56,220 bases of DNA from Paenarthrobacter nitroguajacolicus (GCF_007786235.1 NZ_VNFK01000025.1:1-56220), one strand, 5' to 3'. Positions 1 through 9,306 are shown, numbered from the stretch's first letter. Numbers and translations are program-made. The notes: generated by a model from the letters alone, not told the origin.

Positions 1-332
1 GCGGCGGGGCCGGCGTTGAAGACCTGGGTGCTGAGTTTGGTGTCGCCGAGTTCCTTGGCGATCAGGCCCTTGCTGGTGCCCACCAGCGCCGGGCCGTGGG
101 TGACGTTGCTGAAGTAGCCGAGCTTGAGCTCAGCGGCGGGCGACGTAGTGGGAGCGGGCGCGGCCTGGTTGTTCTGCGAAACAGCGGAAGCAACTGCGGC
201 GCCTGCACCGATCAGCAGCACCAGGCCGACGGCCAAGGCGATCTCAACTGTGCGGCGGCGCTTGGGCTTGGGGGCGGTCTCACCGGCGACGATGCGGGTG
301 GACGAGTTGTCTTGGGGTGAAGACACGGACAT
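1..332 (-). CDS. ABC transporter substrate-binding protein, SsuA/TauA/NitT-like (partial, N-terminus)
   Basis: Partial gene running off the left edge; about 110 N-terminal residues are visible. ATG at 332 follows an AAAGGA ribosome site. The protein starts with a charged cytoplasmic tail (KPKRRR, about residues 22-27), then one hydrophobic anchor/signal segment (about 30-50), a Pro/Ala/Thr-rich linker, and then LKLGYFSNVTHGPALVG. That last stretch is the typical first strand and ligand-loop start of periplasmic-binding proteins for aliphatic sulfonates, taurine or nitrate. The family feeds substrate to an ABC importer on the cell surface. There is no lipobox, so a membrane anchor or signal-peptidase site is more likely. 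It is divergent from the FAD dehydrogenase at 869. The exact substrate cannot be decided from this part. Confidence 0.75.
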   Translation of the reverse strand, partial: MSVSSPQDNSSTRIVAGETAPKPKRRRTVEIALAVGLVLLIGAGAAVASAVSQNNQAAPAPTTSPAAELKLGYFSNVTHGPALVGTSKGLIAKELGDTKLSTQVFNAGPA

Positions 333-868
333 ATTCCTTTGGGAGAGGGCTGGCCTGCAGAAGCTCCAGGCCAAGAACGGAGATGGTGTGAGGATGCTGG
401 GGATGTTCCGCCGACACCCGGTGGACGTGGGAAAGCAGAATCGTCCTGAGGGATCCTCATGCGGCGGAGTTTGCTCTTCTTCAGAGCCGATGCATGCTCG
501 AGATTACGTAGGTCGCTCCCCCGCAACAAAGAGGTACGTCTCCAGCGGTAATGCGGCGACATTGTGGTTCTCGGGACGACGCGTTGACGCAACAAAAAGA
601 CCATTACCGTCATCTTGGGCGCGCAAGCAGGCTAGGCAGAACCATCAACAAAGAATGGTGTCGCTAAATTGAGAAGTCTTACTAAATAATCCTGTTTACT
701 ACTCGGGATTGAGAAGTATTGATCGACATTTCAAGAAACTCGCGCGTAAATTCCAAATCCCGCTAGCTTTTGAGGACCCAGTCATTTGTGACCGGGATTT
801 CCATCAAAAGCCTTTGGGTGCTTCGCGCAGGAATGCCTTGTCATGCACCCGGACAGAGAGACACCGGC
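333..868. other. Intergenic region between divergent genes; candidate regulatory repeats
   Basis: No convincing gene in about 535 bp. The overlapping reading frames here have no ribosome site and no recognisable protein. Two features stand out. A small inverted repeat TGAGG-GAT-CCTCA lies at 447-459, about 115 bp upstream of the leftward gene. A direct repeat of ATTGAGAAGT occurs at 668-677 and 708-717, 40 bp apart (about four helical turns) and about 150-200 bp upstream of the rightward operon. The AT-rich stretch 660-770 is the likely promoter zone of the rightward operon. I could not fix one -35/-10 pair. Confidence 0.4.
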
Positions 869-2278
869 ATGACAACACAGCTCACCGATGAACACACCTC
901 AATCCGGACGTACGTCCAGGACCTCAGGCGCCGGGTTGAAGGCATCGAGATCCTCGAGCCCGGCACCGGGACCACCCGCTACAGCCACGACGCAGCCACC
1001 GCTAAAACCGCAGCAGACAGCGGAAACCTGGGCCCCGCCGTCGTACTTCCGGCCACAGCAGCCCAGGTGCAGGAGGCCGTAAAAGTAGCGGCCGAACTGG
1101 GTGTGACAGTGGTCCCCCGCGGAGCCGGGACGGGCCTGTCGGGCGGCGCCACGGCGCAACCAAGCGAGGTGGTCATTTCCACGGAAAAACTGACTGCCAT
1201 CATCGAGGTTTCCCCTCTGGACGAAGTAGCGGTGGTAGAACCGGGCGTCATCAATGCAGACCTGAATAAGCACCTTGAACCCTTCGGGCTTTTTTACGCA
1301 CCGGATCCCGCCAGTTTCGATATTTCCTCCATCGGCGGCAATATCGCCACGAATGCCGGCGGGCTAAGGTGCGCCAAGTACGGGGTGACGCGCGAATCCA
1401 TCCTGTCTCTCGACGTCGTCCTCGCAGATGGCAGCCTCATCACCGTTGGTCACCGCTCTATCAAGGGCGTCACGGGACTGGATCTGACGTCGCTTTTTGT
1501 TGGTTCGGAGGGCATCCTCGGAATTGTCATCAAGGCGACGGTCCGCCTCCGCCCTATCCCGGTGGCCCGCAAGACGGTCAGCGCGTTCTTCAACAGCACC
1601 GCGGAGGGCACCGACGGGCTGGCGGCCATAACCCTGTCGCCCGTCAGGCCCGCAGCGATCGAATTTTTCGACACCCCAAGCCTTGCCAACATCGACGCCC
1701 ACTCCGGGACCAACTTGAGGGACCGCGGTGCCGCTCTGATTCTCATTGAGATCGACGGTTACGGCATCGGCGACCAAGCCGCAGACCTAGCCACCGCGCT
1801 CAGCGCGGCTGGAGGTCGCGTCACGGTGGAGTCTGATGACGACGGCCTTCGGCTCTGGGAACTGCGCCGCAGCGGCCGGGGCCTCCCGCAGGACAAGTGG
1901 TATATCGGCGAGGACATCGCCGTGCCCAAGTCCCAACTGCCCAAGGTCTATGCCGCCTTCCCCGCCTTGGAAGCGCGCTTCGGCGTGGACATCTCGGCGG
2001 TATCGCACGCAGGCGACGGGAACCTTCACCCACTGATCACCAAGGACAAAACGCCCGACGACGGCACGAACCCACCTGCCTCCCTTCTGGAAGCTGCCAC
2101 TGAACTCGTGAAAGTGGCGCTTTCCCTCGGCGGGACCGTCACCGGCGAACACGGCGTAGGAACCATCAAGCGCGAATGGGCAGCACTCGAACTCTCGGAA
2201 CGCAGCCGCGAGGTACAGCACGCCATCAAAGCGGCAATCGACCCCCAGCAGACCCTCAATCCCGGCAAGGCCATCTAA
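869..2278 (+). CDS. FAD-binding oxidase, GlcD/D-2-hydroxyacid dehydrogenase family
   Basis: A 469-residue flavoprotein of the GlcD/D-lactate dehydrogenase type, expected to oxidise a D-2-hydroxy acid to a 2-oxo acid with FAD. The FAD-binding (PCMH) part has PRGAGTGLSGGA and SSIGGNIATNAGGLRCAKYG. The C-terminal substrate domain has SHAGDGNLHPLI, with the family's metal/substrate histidines, and TGEHGVGTIKR. It ends in NPGKAI, the usual GlcD end. Length is normal. I chose the ATG at 869 (MTTQLTDEH) because the reading-frame extension to 770 encodes no family-like sequence. It is the first gene of an operon with a peptide-type ABC importer and an aminotransferase, so the oxidised product may be transaminated or be part of an imported compound. 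Substrate unknown. Confidence 0.85.
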   Translation: MTTQLTDEHTSIRTYVQDLRRRVEGIEILEPGTGTTRYSHDAATAKTAADSGNLGPAVVLPATAAQVQEAVKVAAELGVTVVPRGAGTGLSGGATAQPSEVVISTEKLTAIIEVSPLDEVAVVEPGVINADLNKHLEPFGLFYAPDPASFDISSIGGNIATNAGGLRCAKYGVTRESILSLDVVLADGSLITVGHRSIKGVTGLDLTSLFVGSEGILGIVIKATVRLRPIPVARKTVSAFFNSTAEGTDGLAAITLSPVRPAAIEFFDTPSLANIDAHSGTNLRDRGAALILIEIDGYGIGDQAADLATALSAAGGRVTVESDDDGLRLWELRRSGRGLPQDKWYIGEDIAVPKSQLPKVYAAFPALEARFGVDISAVSHAGDGNLHPLITKDKTPDDGTNPPASLLEAATELVKVALSLGGTVTGEHGVGTIKREWAALELSERSREVQHAIKAAIDPQQTLNPGKAI

Positions 2279-2335
2279 GCGCCCTACCTGCAGCACCACC
2301 CCAACGCAATCCCCAACGCATCCAGGAGAAACCCC

Positions 2336-3988
2336 ATGAGCACCTTCAACACCCCCGAATTCCGCAGGCGGGCCTTCCTCGCCGGCCTCGGCGCGCTGTC
2401 CACTTCCGCCCTCGTCACCGCCTGCGGCGGCACTTCGGCCAGCACCGGCGCCAGTTCCACTACCCCGGTGGACGGCGGCAACATTACCTTCCTGATCCAG
2501 GGCTACGACACTGGCTGGGTCTCCAGCAAGACCTCCATCTCCAGCTATGAAGGCAACCTCTGGGGCCAGATCACGGACAAGCTGGTGTACGTCAACGAAA
2601 AGGGCGAGCTCAGCCCGTGGGTTGCGGAGAGCTGGGAGGAACTCAACGGCGCCAAGGACTTCGTCATTCATTTGAAGAAGGGAGTGACCTTCTCTGACGG
2701 CACACCGCTGGATGCGGCGGCGGTGGTGGCCAACCTCAACGCCTGGGCCAAAGGCGATTCCACCCGGGGCGTCAGCAAGGTGGGCCTCTTTCCCTCCAGC
2801 AACTTCGTGTCAGCAGAGGCGACCGATGCTGGAACTGTGAAAGTAGCGTTCTCATCTCCCGCCCTGGGCTTCATCGCGACGCTCGCGTACCACGGCTGCA
2901 TTCTGCTCTCCCCGAAGACCTTGGCCCTGCCGGTGGAAGCCCAGGCCGACCTCAGCCAGGAAATCGGCAGCGGACCGTTCGTGGTCAACTCCTGGAAGCA
3001 GGGAGACACCTACGTCCTGGAGAAGCGCAAGGACTACAACTGGGGTCCGGCAGCGCTCGGCCACACCGGTCCGGCCCGCCTGGACACCATCACGTACAAA
3101 GTCATCAAGGACACCTCGGTCCGGACCTCCACAGTGGTCTCCGGACAGGCCGATGTTGCCTTCAACGTTGAGCCGCAGGAAATCGAGTCGCTCAAGGCAC
3201 AGGGCTTCACGGTGGGCACGCCACGCTATTTGGGCTTCGTGGACGGCTTCCAGGTCAACACACAGGCCTTCCCCACCAACGATCCCGCCGTACGCAAGGC
3301 TATCCAGCACGGCATTGACCGCGAAGAAATCCTCAAGACCGTCTACACCAGCGACTGGAACGCCGCCACCACGTTCATCCAAGGCAACGTACCCGAAGCA
3401 GGCGAGTTCAGCGACTCCTTTAAGTTTGACGCCGACAAAGCCAACAAGATTCTCGACGACGCAGGTTGGACCAAGGGTTCTGACGAGTACCGCACCAAGG
3501 ACGGCAAGACCCTCGAGTTCACGCTCACTCCCAACCCTTATGTGCCGTCCACCAAGGCCGAGGATGAGCTCATCGCCCAGCAGCTCAAGAAGGTGGGCAT
3601 CAAGGTTAACCTCAAGGTAGTGGACGTGGCCGGTTACGCGGCCGTGCAGGCCAGCAAGCCGCCGCTGTTCCAAACTTCCCGCAGCTTCGTCGACGTCGGA
3701 ACGGTCGCCGGAGTCCTGACCAGCCAGAACAAGGGTGAAGACTGGTTCGGACTGGGTACCAGTGACCAAAAGCTGAACGACCTTTCCACCGCCATCGCCA
3801 CGGCCTCGGACCGGGCATCCCGCGAAAAGGTTGCCGACGAACTGCAGCAGTATGTCCTGGAACAGGGCTACTTCATTCCCCTTAACCAGCTGGTCCAGCG
3901 CCTGTACCTGATCAGCCCCAAGATCAAGGACGTTCAGTACAACGGCCTGGCGTACGCGAACTTCTACACGGCCTGGATTTCGCAGTGA
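2336..3988 (+). CDS. ABC transporter substrate-binding lipoprotein, peptide/Opp family (SBP family 5)
   Basis: A 550-residue extracytoplasmic binding protein for a Dpp/Opp-type importer. The N-terminus carries a twin-arginine-like motif (RRRAFLAG, about residues 10-17) followed by a lipobox (LVTACGG), so a Tat-exported lipoprotein is likely. The mature part shows SBP family 5 features: DKLVYVNEKGELSPWVAESW near the start, FSDGTPLDAAAV, and DPAVRKAIQHGIDREEIL in the middle. A ribosome site (AGGAGAAACCCC) precedes the ATG. The stop overlaps the GTG of the next permease gene (GTGA at 3985-3988). Ligands of this family include peptides, glutathione, nickel chelates and opines; nothing in the sequence selects one. 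Confidence 0.88.
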   Translation: MSTFNTPEFRRRAFLAGLGALSTSALVTACGGTSASTGASSTTPVDGGNITFLIQGYDTGWVSSKTSISSYEGNLWGQITDKLVYVNEKGELSPWVAESWEELNGAKDFVIHLKKGVTFSDGTPLDAAAVVANLNAWAKGDSTRGVSKVGLFPSSNFVSAEATDAGTVKVAFSSPALGFIATLAYHGCILLSPKTLALPVEAQADLSQEIGSGPFVVNSWKQGDTYVLEKRKDYNWGPAALGHTGPARLDTITYKVIKDTSVRTSTVVSGQADVAFNVEPQEIESLKAQGFTVGTPRYLGFVDGFQVNTQAFPTNDPAVRKAIQHGIDREEILKTVYTSDWNAATTFIQGNVPEAGEFSDSFKFDADKANKILDDAGWTKGSDEYRTKDGKTLEFTLTPNPYVPSTKAEDELIAQQLKKVGIKVNLKVVDVAGYAAVQASKPPLFQTSRSFVDVGTVAGVLTSQNKGEDWFGLGTSDQKLNDLSTAIATASDRASREKVADELQQYVLEQGYFIPLNQLVQRLYLISPKIKDVQYNGLAYANFYTAWISQ

Positions 3989-4953
3989 CGGGCGACTACC
4001 GGCGTTTTGCCCTGACGCGCGGTGGCCAGGCGATCGTCGTCGTGCTTCTCACGTACGTGTTCACGTTCCTGATCATCAGCGTCCTCCCGGGCGATGCCAT
4101 CACCAATACGCTCAGGGACCCGCAGCACGGCTTGAGCGAGGAAGACATCCAGCGGATTGTCGCCTTCTACGGCCTCGACCAGCCCGTGATCGTCCAACTG
4201 CTGCTCTCCTTGGGACGCTTCCTGACGGGTGAACTGGGATTCTCCTTGCAGTCCAACCTCCCGGTGTCCCAACTGGTGGGTGATGCCCTGCCTTCGACGC
4301 TGACACTGGCAACAACAGCGTTGGTCATCGCCATCATCTTCGCCGTGGCTATTGCCTACGGCGCTCAATACCTACCCGGAAAATGGGCGGCAGTCGTCCG
4401 GTCCATACCGTCGTTCTTCCTGTCGGTGCCCAACTTCGTGATCGGCTTGGTGCTAATCGAGTTCTTTGCTTTCCGGCTGCACTCGTTCACCACCACCGAT
4501 CCCAACAGCCCGGTAGCAACTCTGTTCGCCGCGATCACCCTGGCCATCCCGGTCTCAGCGCCCCTAGCCGAAGTTCTTATAGCCAGCCTGGACCACGAAT
4601 CCCGGCAGGAATACGCTCTGGTGGCCCGTTCACGCGGACTGACCGAGGCCAGGCTGTTCGCCAAGCACCTCGTGAAGCCCTCGGCCCTGCCTTCGGTTGC
4701 CATGGTGGCTCTCATTGTGGGTGAACTGCTGGGAGGTTCAGTGATTACGGAGACCATCTTTGGCCGGGACGGGATCGGCACAGTGGTCCAAAAGGCCGTG
4801 ACCGGCGAGGACCAACCCGTTCTTCAAGCGGTCGTTTCCCTGTCAGCCGTGGTCTTTGTTGCCGTGAACCTGGTGGCGGACCTTGCCTCGCCGCTGTTGG
4901 ATCCACGCGTCAAACTCCGGGAGACCACACTCAAGGAAAAGGTGGGCGCATGA
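3985..4953 (+). CDS. ABC transporter permease, DppB/OppB family
   Basis: A 322-residue inner-membrane permease with about six transmembrane segments. The N-terminal segment VVLLTYVFTFLIISVLPGDA is characteristic of DppB. The binding-protein-dependent transport loop lies near EYALVARSRGLTEARLFAKH (the EAA motif contacting the ATPase). FGRDGIGTVVQKAVTGED near the end is the standard DppB signature. The GTG start overlaps the stop of the binding-protein gene, and its own stop overlaps the ATG of the next permease, so translation is coupled through the transporter genes. Confidence 0.88.
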   Translation: MTGDYRRFALTRGGQAIVVVLLTYVFTFLIISVLPGDAITNTLRDPQHGLSEEDIQRIVAFYGLDQPVIVQLLLSLGRFLTGELGFSLQSNLPVSQLVGDALPSTLTLATTALVIAIIFAVAIAYGAQYLPGKWAAVVRSIPSFFLSVPNFVIGLVLIEFFAFRLHSFTTTDPNSPVATLFAAITLAIPVSAPLAEVLIASLDHESRQEYALVARSRGLTEARLFAKHLVKPSALPSVAMVALIVGELLGGSVITETIFGRDGIGTVVQKAVTGEDQPVLQAVVSLSAVVFVAVNLVADLASPLLDPRVKLRETTLKEKVGA

Positions 4954-5804
4954 CTGCCATCCTCAGTAACACCCAGCTCCGCGACCTCGGATCGGCGCCC
5001 AGGAAACACACCGCCGGCCTGCCGCCGGCAACCGTCCTGTTGTCCTTCGCCGTGGTTCTGGTGGTCATCCTATGGTCACTGGTACCGGGCCTCTTCACGT
5101 CCCTGAGCCCCGTGACTGGCGACACCGCCAGCAAGTTGGCCGCACCGAGCGCCGCCCACTGGTTCGGCACCGACTACCTTGGCCGCGATCAATACGCCCG
5201 GGTGGTCTACGGAACCGCATCCTCGGTGACAAGTGCACTGGTGGCCGTGCTGATCGGCTTGGTGATCGGCAGCATCATCGGCCTGGCCAGCGGGTTCCGC
5301 GGCGGCTGGGTAGACGCCGTCCTGGGCCGTTTCGTCGACGTCCTGCTGGCCATCCCCGGCTTCCTCCTAGCGGTGGTCATCGTCAGCTCCCTGGGTTTCC
5401 AGACCATCAACGCTGCAATCGCCACCGGAGTGTCCGCCGTCGCGGTCTTTGCGAGGCTGATGCGGGCAGAGGTAATGCGGGTCCGCAGCGCCACCTACGT
5501 TGAAGCGTCCTACCTTGAGGGCGGAAACCGGCTGCACGCGCTGCTGGGACATGTCCTCCCCAACGCGTACCGCTCGGTGCTGGTACTGGCCGTCCTGCAG
5601 TTCGGCACGTCCATCCTGATCATCGCTTCCCTGGCATTCCTTGGCTACGGTGATCCGCCCCCCGCCTCGGATTGGGGGCTACTGGTCGCTTCGGGCAAGA
5701 CCTACGTCACGGCTCCATGGCTCGTGTACGCGCCCGCTTTGGTCATCGTGGTCACCGTCCTGTCGGTGAACCGCATCAGCCGCTGGCTGCGAAACGCCAA
5801 GTGA
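4950..5804 (+). CDS. ABC transporter permease, DppC/OppC family
   Basis: A 284-residue partner permease. It has the DppC-type N-terminal tail and first membrane segment, then HWFGTDYLGRDQYARVVYG, the family hallmark before the transport domain, and VRSATYVEASYLEGGNRLHA as the EAA loop. It ends with the usual GDPPPASDWGLLVASGKTY segment and a last helix. The ATG overlaps the previous stop (ATGA at 4950-4953). It forms the membrane pore with the DppB-like protein encoded just upstream. Confidence 0.88.
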   Translation: MTAILSNTQLRDLGSAPRKHTAGLPPATVLLSFAVVLVVILWSLVPGLFTSLSPVTGDTASKLAAPSAAHWFGTDYLGRDQYARVVYGTASSVTSALVAVLIGLVIGSIIGLASGFRGGWVDAVLGRFVDVLLAIPGFLLAVVIVSSLGFQTINAAIATGVSAVAVFARLMRAEVMRVRSATYVEASYLEGGNRLHALLGHVLPNAYRSVLVLAVLQFGTSILIIASLAFLGYGDPPPASDWGLLVASGKTYVTAPWLVYAPALVIVVTVLSVNRISRWLRNAK

Positions 5805-5824
5805 ATATTCGAAAGGACACCGAC

Positions 5825-7513
5825 GTGTCAGCTGACCTACTAACGGTGGAAGGTTTGTCGATCGCCTACGGTCCCACCACCGTCGTCCACGACGTCTCGT
5901 TTTCCGTTGCCAAAGGCGAGAGCCTGGCGTTGATTGGCGAGTCCGGTTCGGGCAAGTCCACCATCGCCAAAGCCGTGCTGCGCCTGCTCCACCACGGCGA
6001 AGCGACGGCGAGGGGCCGGGTGGCGCTAAACGGTCGGGACATTCTGGCCTTGCCCGAAAAACAGTTCCGTCCCCTGCGCGGTCGGGCGCTCGGGTTCATC
6101 CCGCAGGATCCCGCCTCGGCGCTGAACCCGGTCCGGACCGTCGGCGCCCAAGCACATGAAGCAGCGGCGTTGCTCGGCGAAACTGATTCTTCAGTCCGGC
6201 GCACCAAGATACTGGACGTGCTGGAGCAAGTGGGCCTGCCCGATCCCATGCGCGTGTACGACTCTTACCCCCACCAACTCTCGGGGGGCATGCTCCAACG
6301 CGTGCTGATCGCCCTGACCGTGCTGCCACGACCGTCACTGATCGTCGCCGACGAACCCACGTCCGCCTTGGACGTGACGGTGCAAAAGCTCATCCTGGAC
6401 ATGCTCACCGAGCTCCGCCAGGAACTGGACATCAGTCTGCTCCTGATCACACACGACCTCGCCATCGCGGCCGAACGCGCCGACTCCCTGGTGGTGCTGA
6501 AGGATGGTGCGGTGCAGGAAAGCGGCTCTTCGCGCGTCGTTTTCGCCTCACCCCAAACGGATTACGCGCGCAGCCTTCAGGCTGACGTCCCCGCGCTCCA
6601 TCCGGACAGGTACCGGGACCAGCGCACTGCCTTTCAAAGCACGCACGACGGCGGCTCCCGCATCGGGGATGTTTCCTCACCGTCACCGGGACTCCAGATT
6701 GATGTTCAGGAAGTGAGCAAGCGCTTCTCAGCCGGCGGGCAAGACGTCCTTGCCTGCGACGGAGTGTCCTTCTCCGTGCAACGCGGGCGGACGCACGCCC
6801 TCGTTGGCGAATCCGGTTCCGGCAAGACCACTGCGGTGCGGCTGCTGCTTGGCCTTGAACAGCCGGACGGTGGGCAGATCTCGGTAGCCGGCCAATCGAC
6901 GTCGGGCAGGTCCCGCACGGAAGTGCGAGACATCCGCAGGCACCTTCAGCTCGTGTACCAAAACCCATTCACCTCCTTGGACCCAACGTGGCGGGTAGGC
7001 AGAATCATCCGCGAACCGTTGGACCAGTTCGGGGTAGGGACCAAGCCGGAACGTGCCCAGCGGGTGCGCGAGGCACTGGAGTCGGTGGGGCTTCCGGCCG
7101 ACGTCGCCTCCAGGCGGCCCGCGCACTTGTCCGGTGGCCAGCGTCAGCGGGTGGCGATTGCCCGTGCGCTGGTGGTGAGGCCCGACGTCGTGGTTCTGGA
7201 TGAGCCAACATCCGCGCTTGATGTGAGCGTCCAGGCAGGGATCCTGGAGCTTCTGTCTAAACTACAACGCGAACTGGGCCTCACCTACCTGTTCGTCTCG
7301 CACGACTTGGCCCTGGTGAGGCAGGTGGCTGACACCGTTTCCGTCCTGCGAAAGGGACAGGTGGTGGAAGACGGAGCTGTGGAGGACATCTTCTCGCGAC
7401 CACAGCACCCCTATACCCGCGCACTCCTTGACTCGATTCCCCTGGCCACTCCCGCATCCGCGCTTGGCGGGCTTGCCACGGAAGCCAAACAACTAGCAAA
7501 GGCCACGGCATGA
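5825..7513 (+). CDS. Fused dual ABC ATPase, DppD-DppF type
   Basis: A 562-residue protein with two complete ABC ATPase domains, equivalent to DppD and DppF fused; such fusions are known for this transporter class. Domain 1 has Walker A GESGSGKST, signature LSGGM and Walker B LIVADEPTSALD. Domain 2 has GESGSGKTT, LSGGQ and VVLDEPTSALD, followed by HPYTRALLDSIP, the C-terminal oligopeptide-transporter motif. I chose GTG at 5825, after an AAAGGA site, over an upstream frame extension that would run into the permease gene. The stop overlaps the aminotransferase start (ATGA, 7510-7513). It energises import by the permease pair. Confidence 0.9.
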   Translation: MSADLLTVEGLSIAYGPTTVVHDVSFSVAKGESLALIGESGSGKSTIAKAVLRLLHHGEATARGRVALNGRDILALPEKQFRPLRGRALGFIPQDPASALNPVRTVGAQAHEAAALLGETDSSVRRTKILDVLEQVGLPDPMRVYDSYPHQLSGGMLQRVLIALTVLPRPSLIVADEPTSALDVTVQKLILDMLTELRQELDISLLLITHDLAIAAERADSLVVLKDGAVQESGSSRVVFASPQTDYARSLQADVPALHPDRYRDQRTAFQSTHDGGSRIGDVSSPSPGLQIDVQEVSKRFSAGGQDVLACDGVSFSVQRGRTHALVGESGSGKTTAVRLLLGLEQPDGGQISVAGQSTSGRSRTEVRDIRRHLQLVYQNPFTSLDPTWRVGRIIREPLDQFGVGTKPERAQRVREALESVGLPADVASRRPAHLSGGQRQRVAIARALVVRPDVVVLDEPTSALDVSVQAGILELLSKLQRELGLTYLFVSHDLALVRQVADTVSVLRKGQVVEDGAVEDIFSRPQHPYTRALLDSIPLATPASALGGLATEAKQLAKATA

Positions 7514-8712
7514 CCACCCAAACGCTAACAACCACCCGACGCCCCGCACTGATCGAAGCCTTCACCGCACCGAAAGGATTCGGCGACCAAACGCTCCGGG
7601 ACCGCAGGGCAGATGCCATCGAATTGCTGGGCGGCATCCCGGACCCCAGCGTCCTCCCCACCGAGGCATTGGCCGCCGCTACCAGCCGCGTGCTGGCCAA
7701 ACCAGGCGTCCCGGCACTGCAATACTCGCGAACGGAAGGCATCTCGCCGCTGCGTGAATGGATCGCCGAACGCGAAGGTGTTCCGGTAGATCGGATCCTG
7801 ATCACCAACGGGGGCTTCCACGGACTCGCCCTCGCGATCCAATCAGTGGTGGAACGCGGGGACCTGGTGGCAGTGGACAACCCGATCTTCCCGTTGTTCC
7901 TGCGAGGGCTTCAGTTGTCCGACGCCCGGCCCCTCCCCATCTTCGTGGGACCCCACGGCCTCGACATCGATCACCTCTCGGACCAGCTACGCGCAGGCGC
8001 CCGACCATCCGCGCTCTATACCGTGCCGGACTTCCACAACCCTTCCCAAGGAACCCTGCCCGGGGAAGCCCGGAAGGAGCTGGTCCGGCTGGCAGAACAG
8101 TACGGTTTCGTGATCCTGGCCGACAACCCCTACCGCGAACTTCGCTTTGCCGGTGAGCAGGAGAGCGTAGAGGAATTCAACAACTCCGATCATGTCCTCC
8201 ACATCAACACATTCACCAAAACCCTGGGGCCGGGGCTTCGCCTCGGCTGGACCGTGGCACCCGAGCGGCTGTCCCGTGATCTTGTGGCTTTGCGGAGCAG
8301 GCAGGACTCACACAGCTCTACGTTGGTCCAGGCCATCATCGCAGAGCTGGTGACCTCCGATCCCGGAATCTTCGACGTAACTCTGGACCAGGCCCGCGCC
8401 CTGTACAAGAACCGGGCCGAAACGCTTGTCAGCGCGCTGCATCGCGAGGCGCCAGGGGCCTTCGAGACCGTGCTTCCCGATGGCGGGCTGTTTCTCTGGC
8501 CGAAGCTGGCAGATTCTTCAGTGAACCCTGACCAGCTTGCTGCCGATGCCAGCGCCGAGGGTGTGGAGTACCAACGGGGTTCGTTTTTCCCCTCAGGACC
8601 CGGCACTGACGCTGATCGGCACCTGCGCCTGGCGTACGGTGACGTTCCCGCCGCAAAGCTTGAGGAAGCGGCTGCACGACTGGGGCGGGCGCTGCAAAGG
8701 CAGCAGGGCTAG
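7510..8712 (+). CDS. PLP-dependent aminotransferase, class I/II (MocR/2-aminoadipate-aminotransferase-like)
   Basis: A 400-residue fold-type I PLP enzyme. PLP-binding features are TVPDFHNPSQGT (Asn contacting PLP), ADNPYRELRF (Asp/Tyr), FTKTLGPGLRLGW (Schiff-base lysine) and the C-terminal LRLAYG (carboxylate-binding Arg). It resembles the aminotransferase half of MocR regulators and LysN/ARO8-like enzymes, but no DNA-binding domain is present. It is translationally coupled to the importer operon and followed by a strong hairpin terminator. With a D-hydroxyacid-type dehydrogenase at the other end of the operon, oxidation of a hydroxy acid followed by transamination is plausible; this is inference. 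Confidence 0.85.
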   Translation: MTTQTLTTTRRPALIEAFTAPKGFGDQTLRDRRADAIELLGGIPDPSVLPTEALAAATSRVLAKPGVPALQYSRTEGISPLREWIAEREGVPVDRILITNGGFHGLALAIQSVVERGDLVAVDNPIFPLFLRGLQLSDARPLPIFVGPHGLDIDHLSDQLRAGARPSALYTVPDFHNPSQGTLPGEARKELVRLAEQYGFVILADNPYRELRFAGEQESVEEFNNSDHVLHINTFTKTLGPGLRLGWTVAPERLSRDLVALRSRQDSHSSTLVQAIIAELVTSDPGIFDVTLDQARALYKNRAETLVSALHREAPGAFETVLPDGGLFLWPKLADSSVNPDQLAADASAEGVEYQRGSFFPSGPGTDADRHLRLAYGDVPAAKLEEAAARLGRALQRQQG

Positions 8713-8734
8713 ACAGTCGGTTCAGGATCAGTAG

Positions 8735-8778
8735 GGCAAGAGGACGACGGCGGGAGGTACCGCCGTCGTCCTCTTGCC
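8735..8778. terminator. Bidirectional hairpin terminator between convergent genes
   Basis: Perfect inverted repeat: 19-bp arms (8735-8753 and 8760-8778) around a 6-nt loop, between the aminotransferase stop and the convergent HxlR-family gene stop. No long T-tract on either side, but the size and position fit a shared terminator. Confidence 0.85.
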
Positions 8779-8787
8779 TGTCTGTTC

Positions 8788-9270
8788 CTAATCCTCGGAC
8801 GCCGGCTCCGCACCGGCCGCTGACACAAGCGGCCCGAGCATCAGACTTCCTTGGGCGAATTCCTCACCGCACACCGCACACGACACCACTGGTTGCAGGT
8901 CGGCACCGCAACTGTGCTGGTAGGAAGCACGGGGAGTCTCGTCGCGCATCCACGCACTGCTCCATGCTGCGAGTGAAATGAGGATGGGGGCTACTTCGGC
9001 CCCGGAAGTTGTGAGGTGGTATTCGTAGCGCGGGGGGTGTTCGGAGTACTGGACGCGCTCAATCACGCCGCGGCTTTCGAGAGTGCGCAGCCGGCCCGTA
9101 AGTATGTCACGGGACGCCCCGGTATTCCGCGCGATCTGATCGAACCGGTGTACGCCCAGGGACATCTCGCGGAGCGCCAGCAGCGCCCACCGCTCCCCCA
9201 GAACGTCGAGCCCCGCCGCGATAAAACACGCCCGGGGCCCATCAAGTTCCTTGTCGATCGAACGGTTCAC
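8788..9270 (-). CDS. HxlR-family winged-helix transcriptional regulator
   Basis: A 160-residue regulator. The HxlR domain spans about residues 10-110: LGERWALLALREM, a recognition region with GASRDILTGRLRTLESRGVIER, and a wing with YEYHLTTSG. The C-terminus adds a small cysteine-containing tail (CGADLQPVVSCAVCGEE) that could bind a metal or sense thiol/oxidative stress. GTG start at 9270 with AGGTGA just upstream. It is divergent from an SDR-thioesterase pair, the common arrangement for HxlR regulators controlling a neighbouring oxidoreductase. The palindrome at 9307-9331 is its probable operator. Confidence 0.9.
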   Translation of the reverse strand: MNRSIDKELDGPRACFIAAGLDVLGERWALLALREMSLGVHRFDQIARNTGASRDILTGRLRTLESRGVIERVQYSEHPPRYEYHLTTSGAEVAPILISLAAWSSAWMRDETPRASYQHSCGADLQPVVSCAVCGEEFAQGSLMLGPLVSAAGAEPASED

Positions 9271-9306
9271 CTGTCACCTGCTTTCGTTATTTTCCTCAAG
9301 TATACA

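Noticed and set aside
1787..2671. Minus-strand open frame opposite the GlcD-like gene and the binding-protein start
   Set aside because: Shadow frame with no ribosome site and no recognisable family; both plus-strand genes are well supported.
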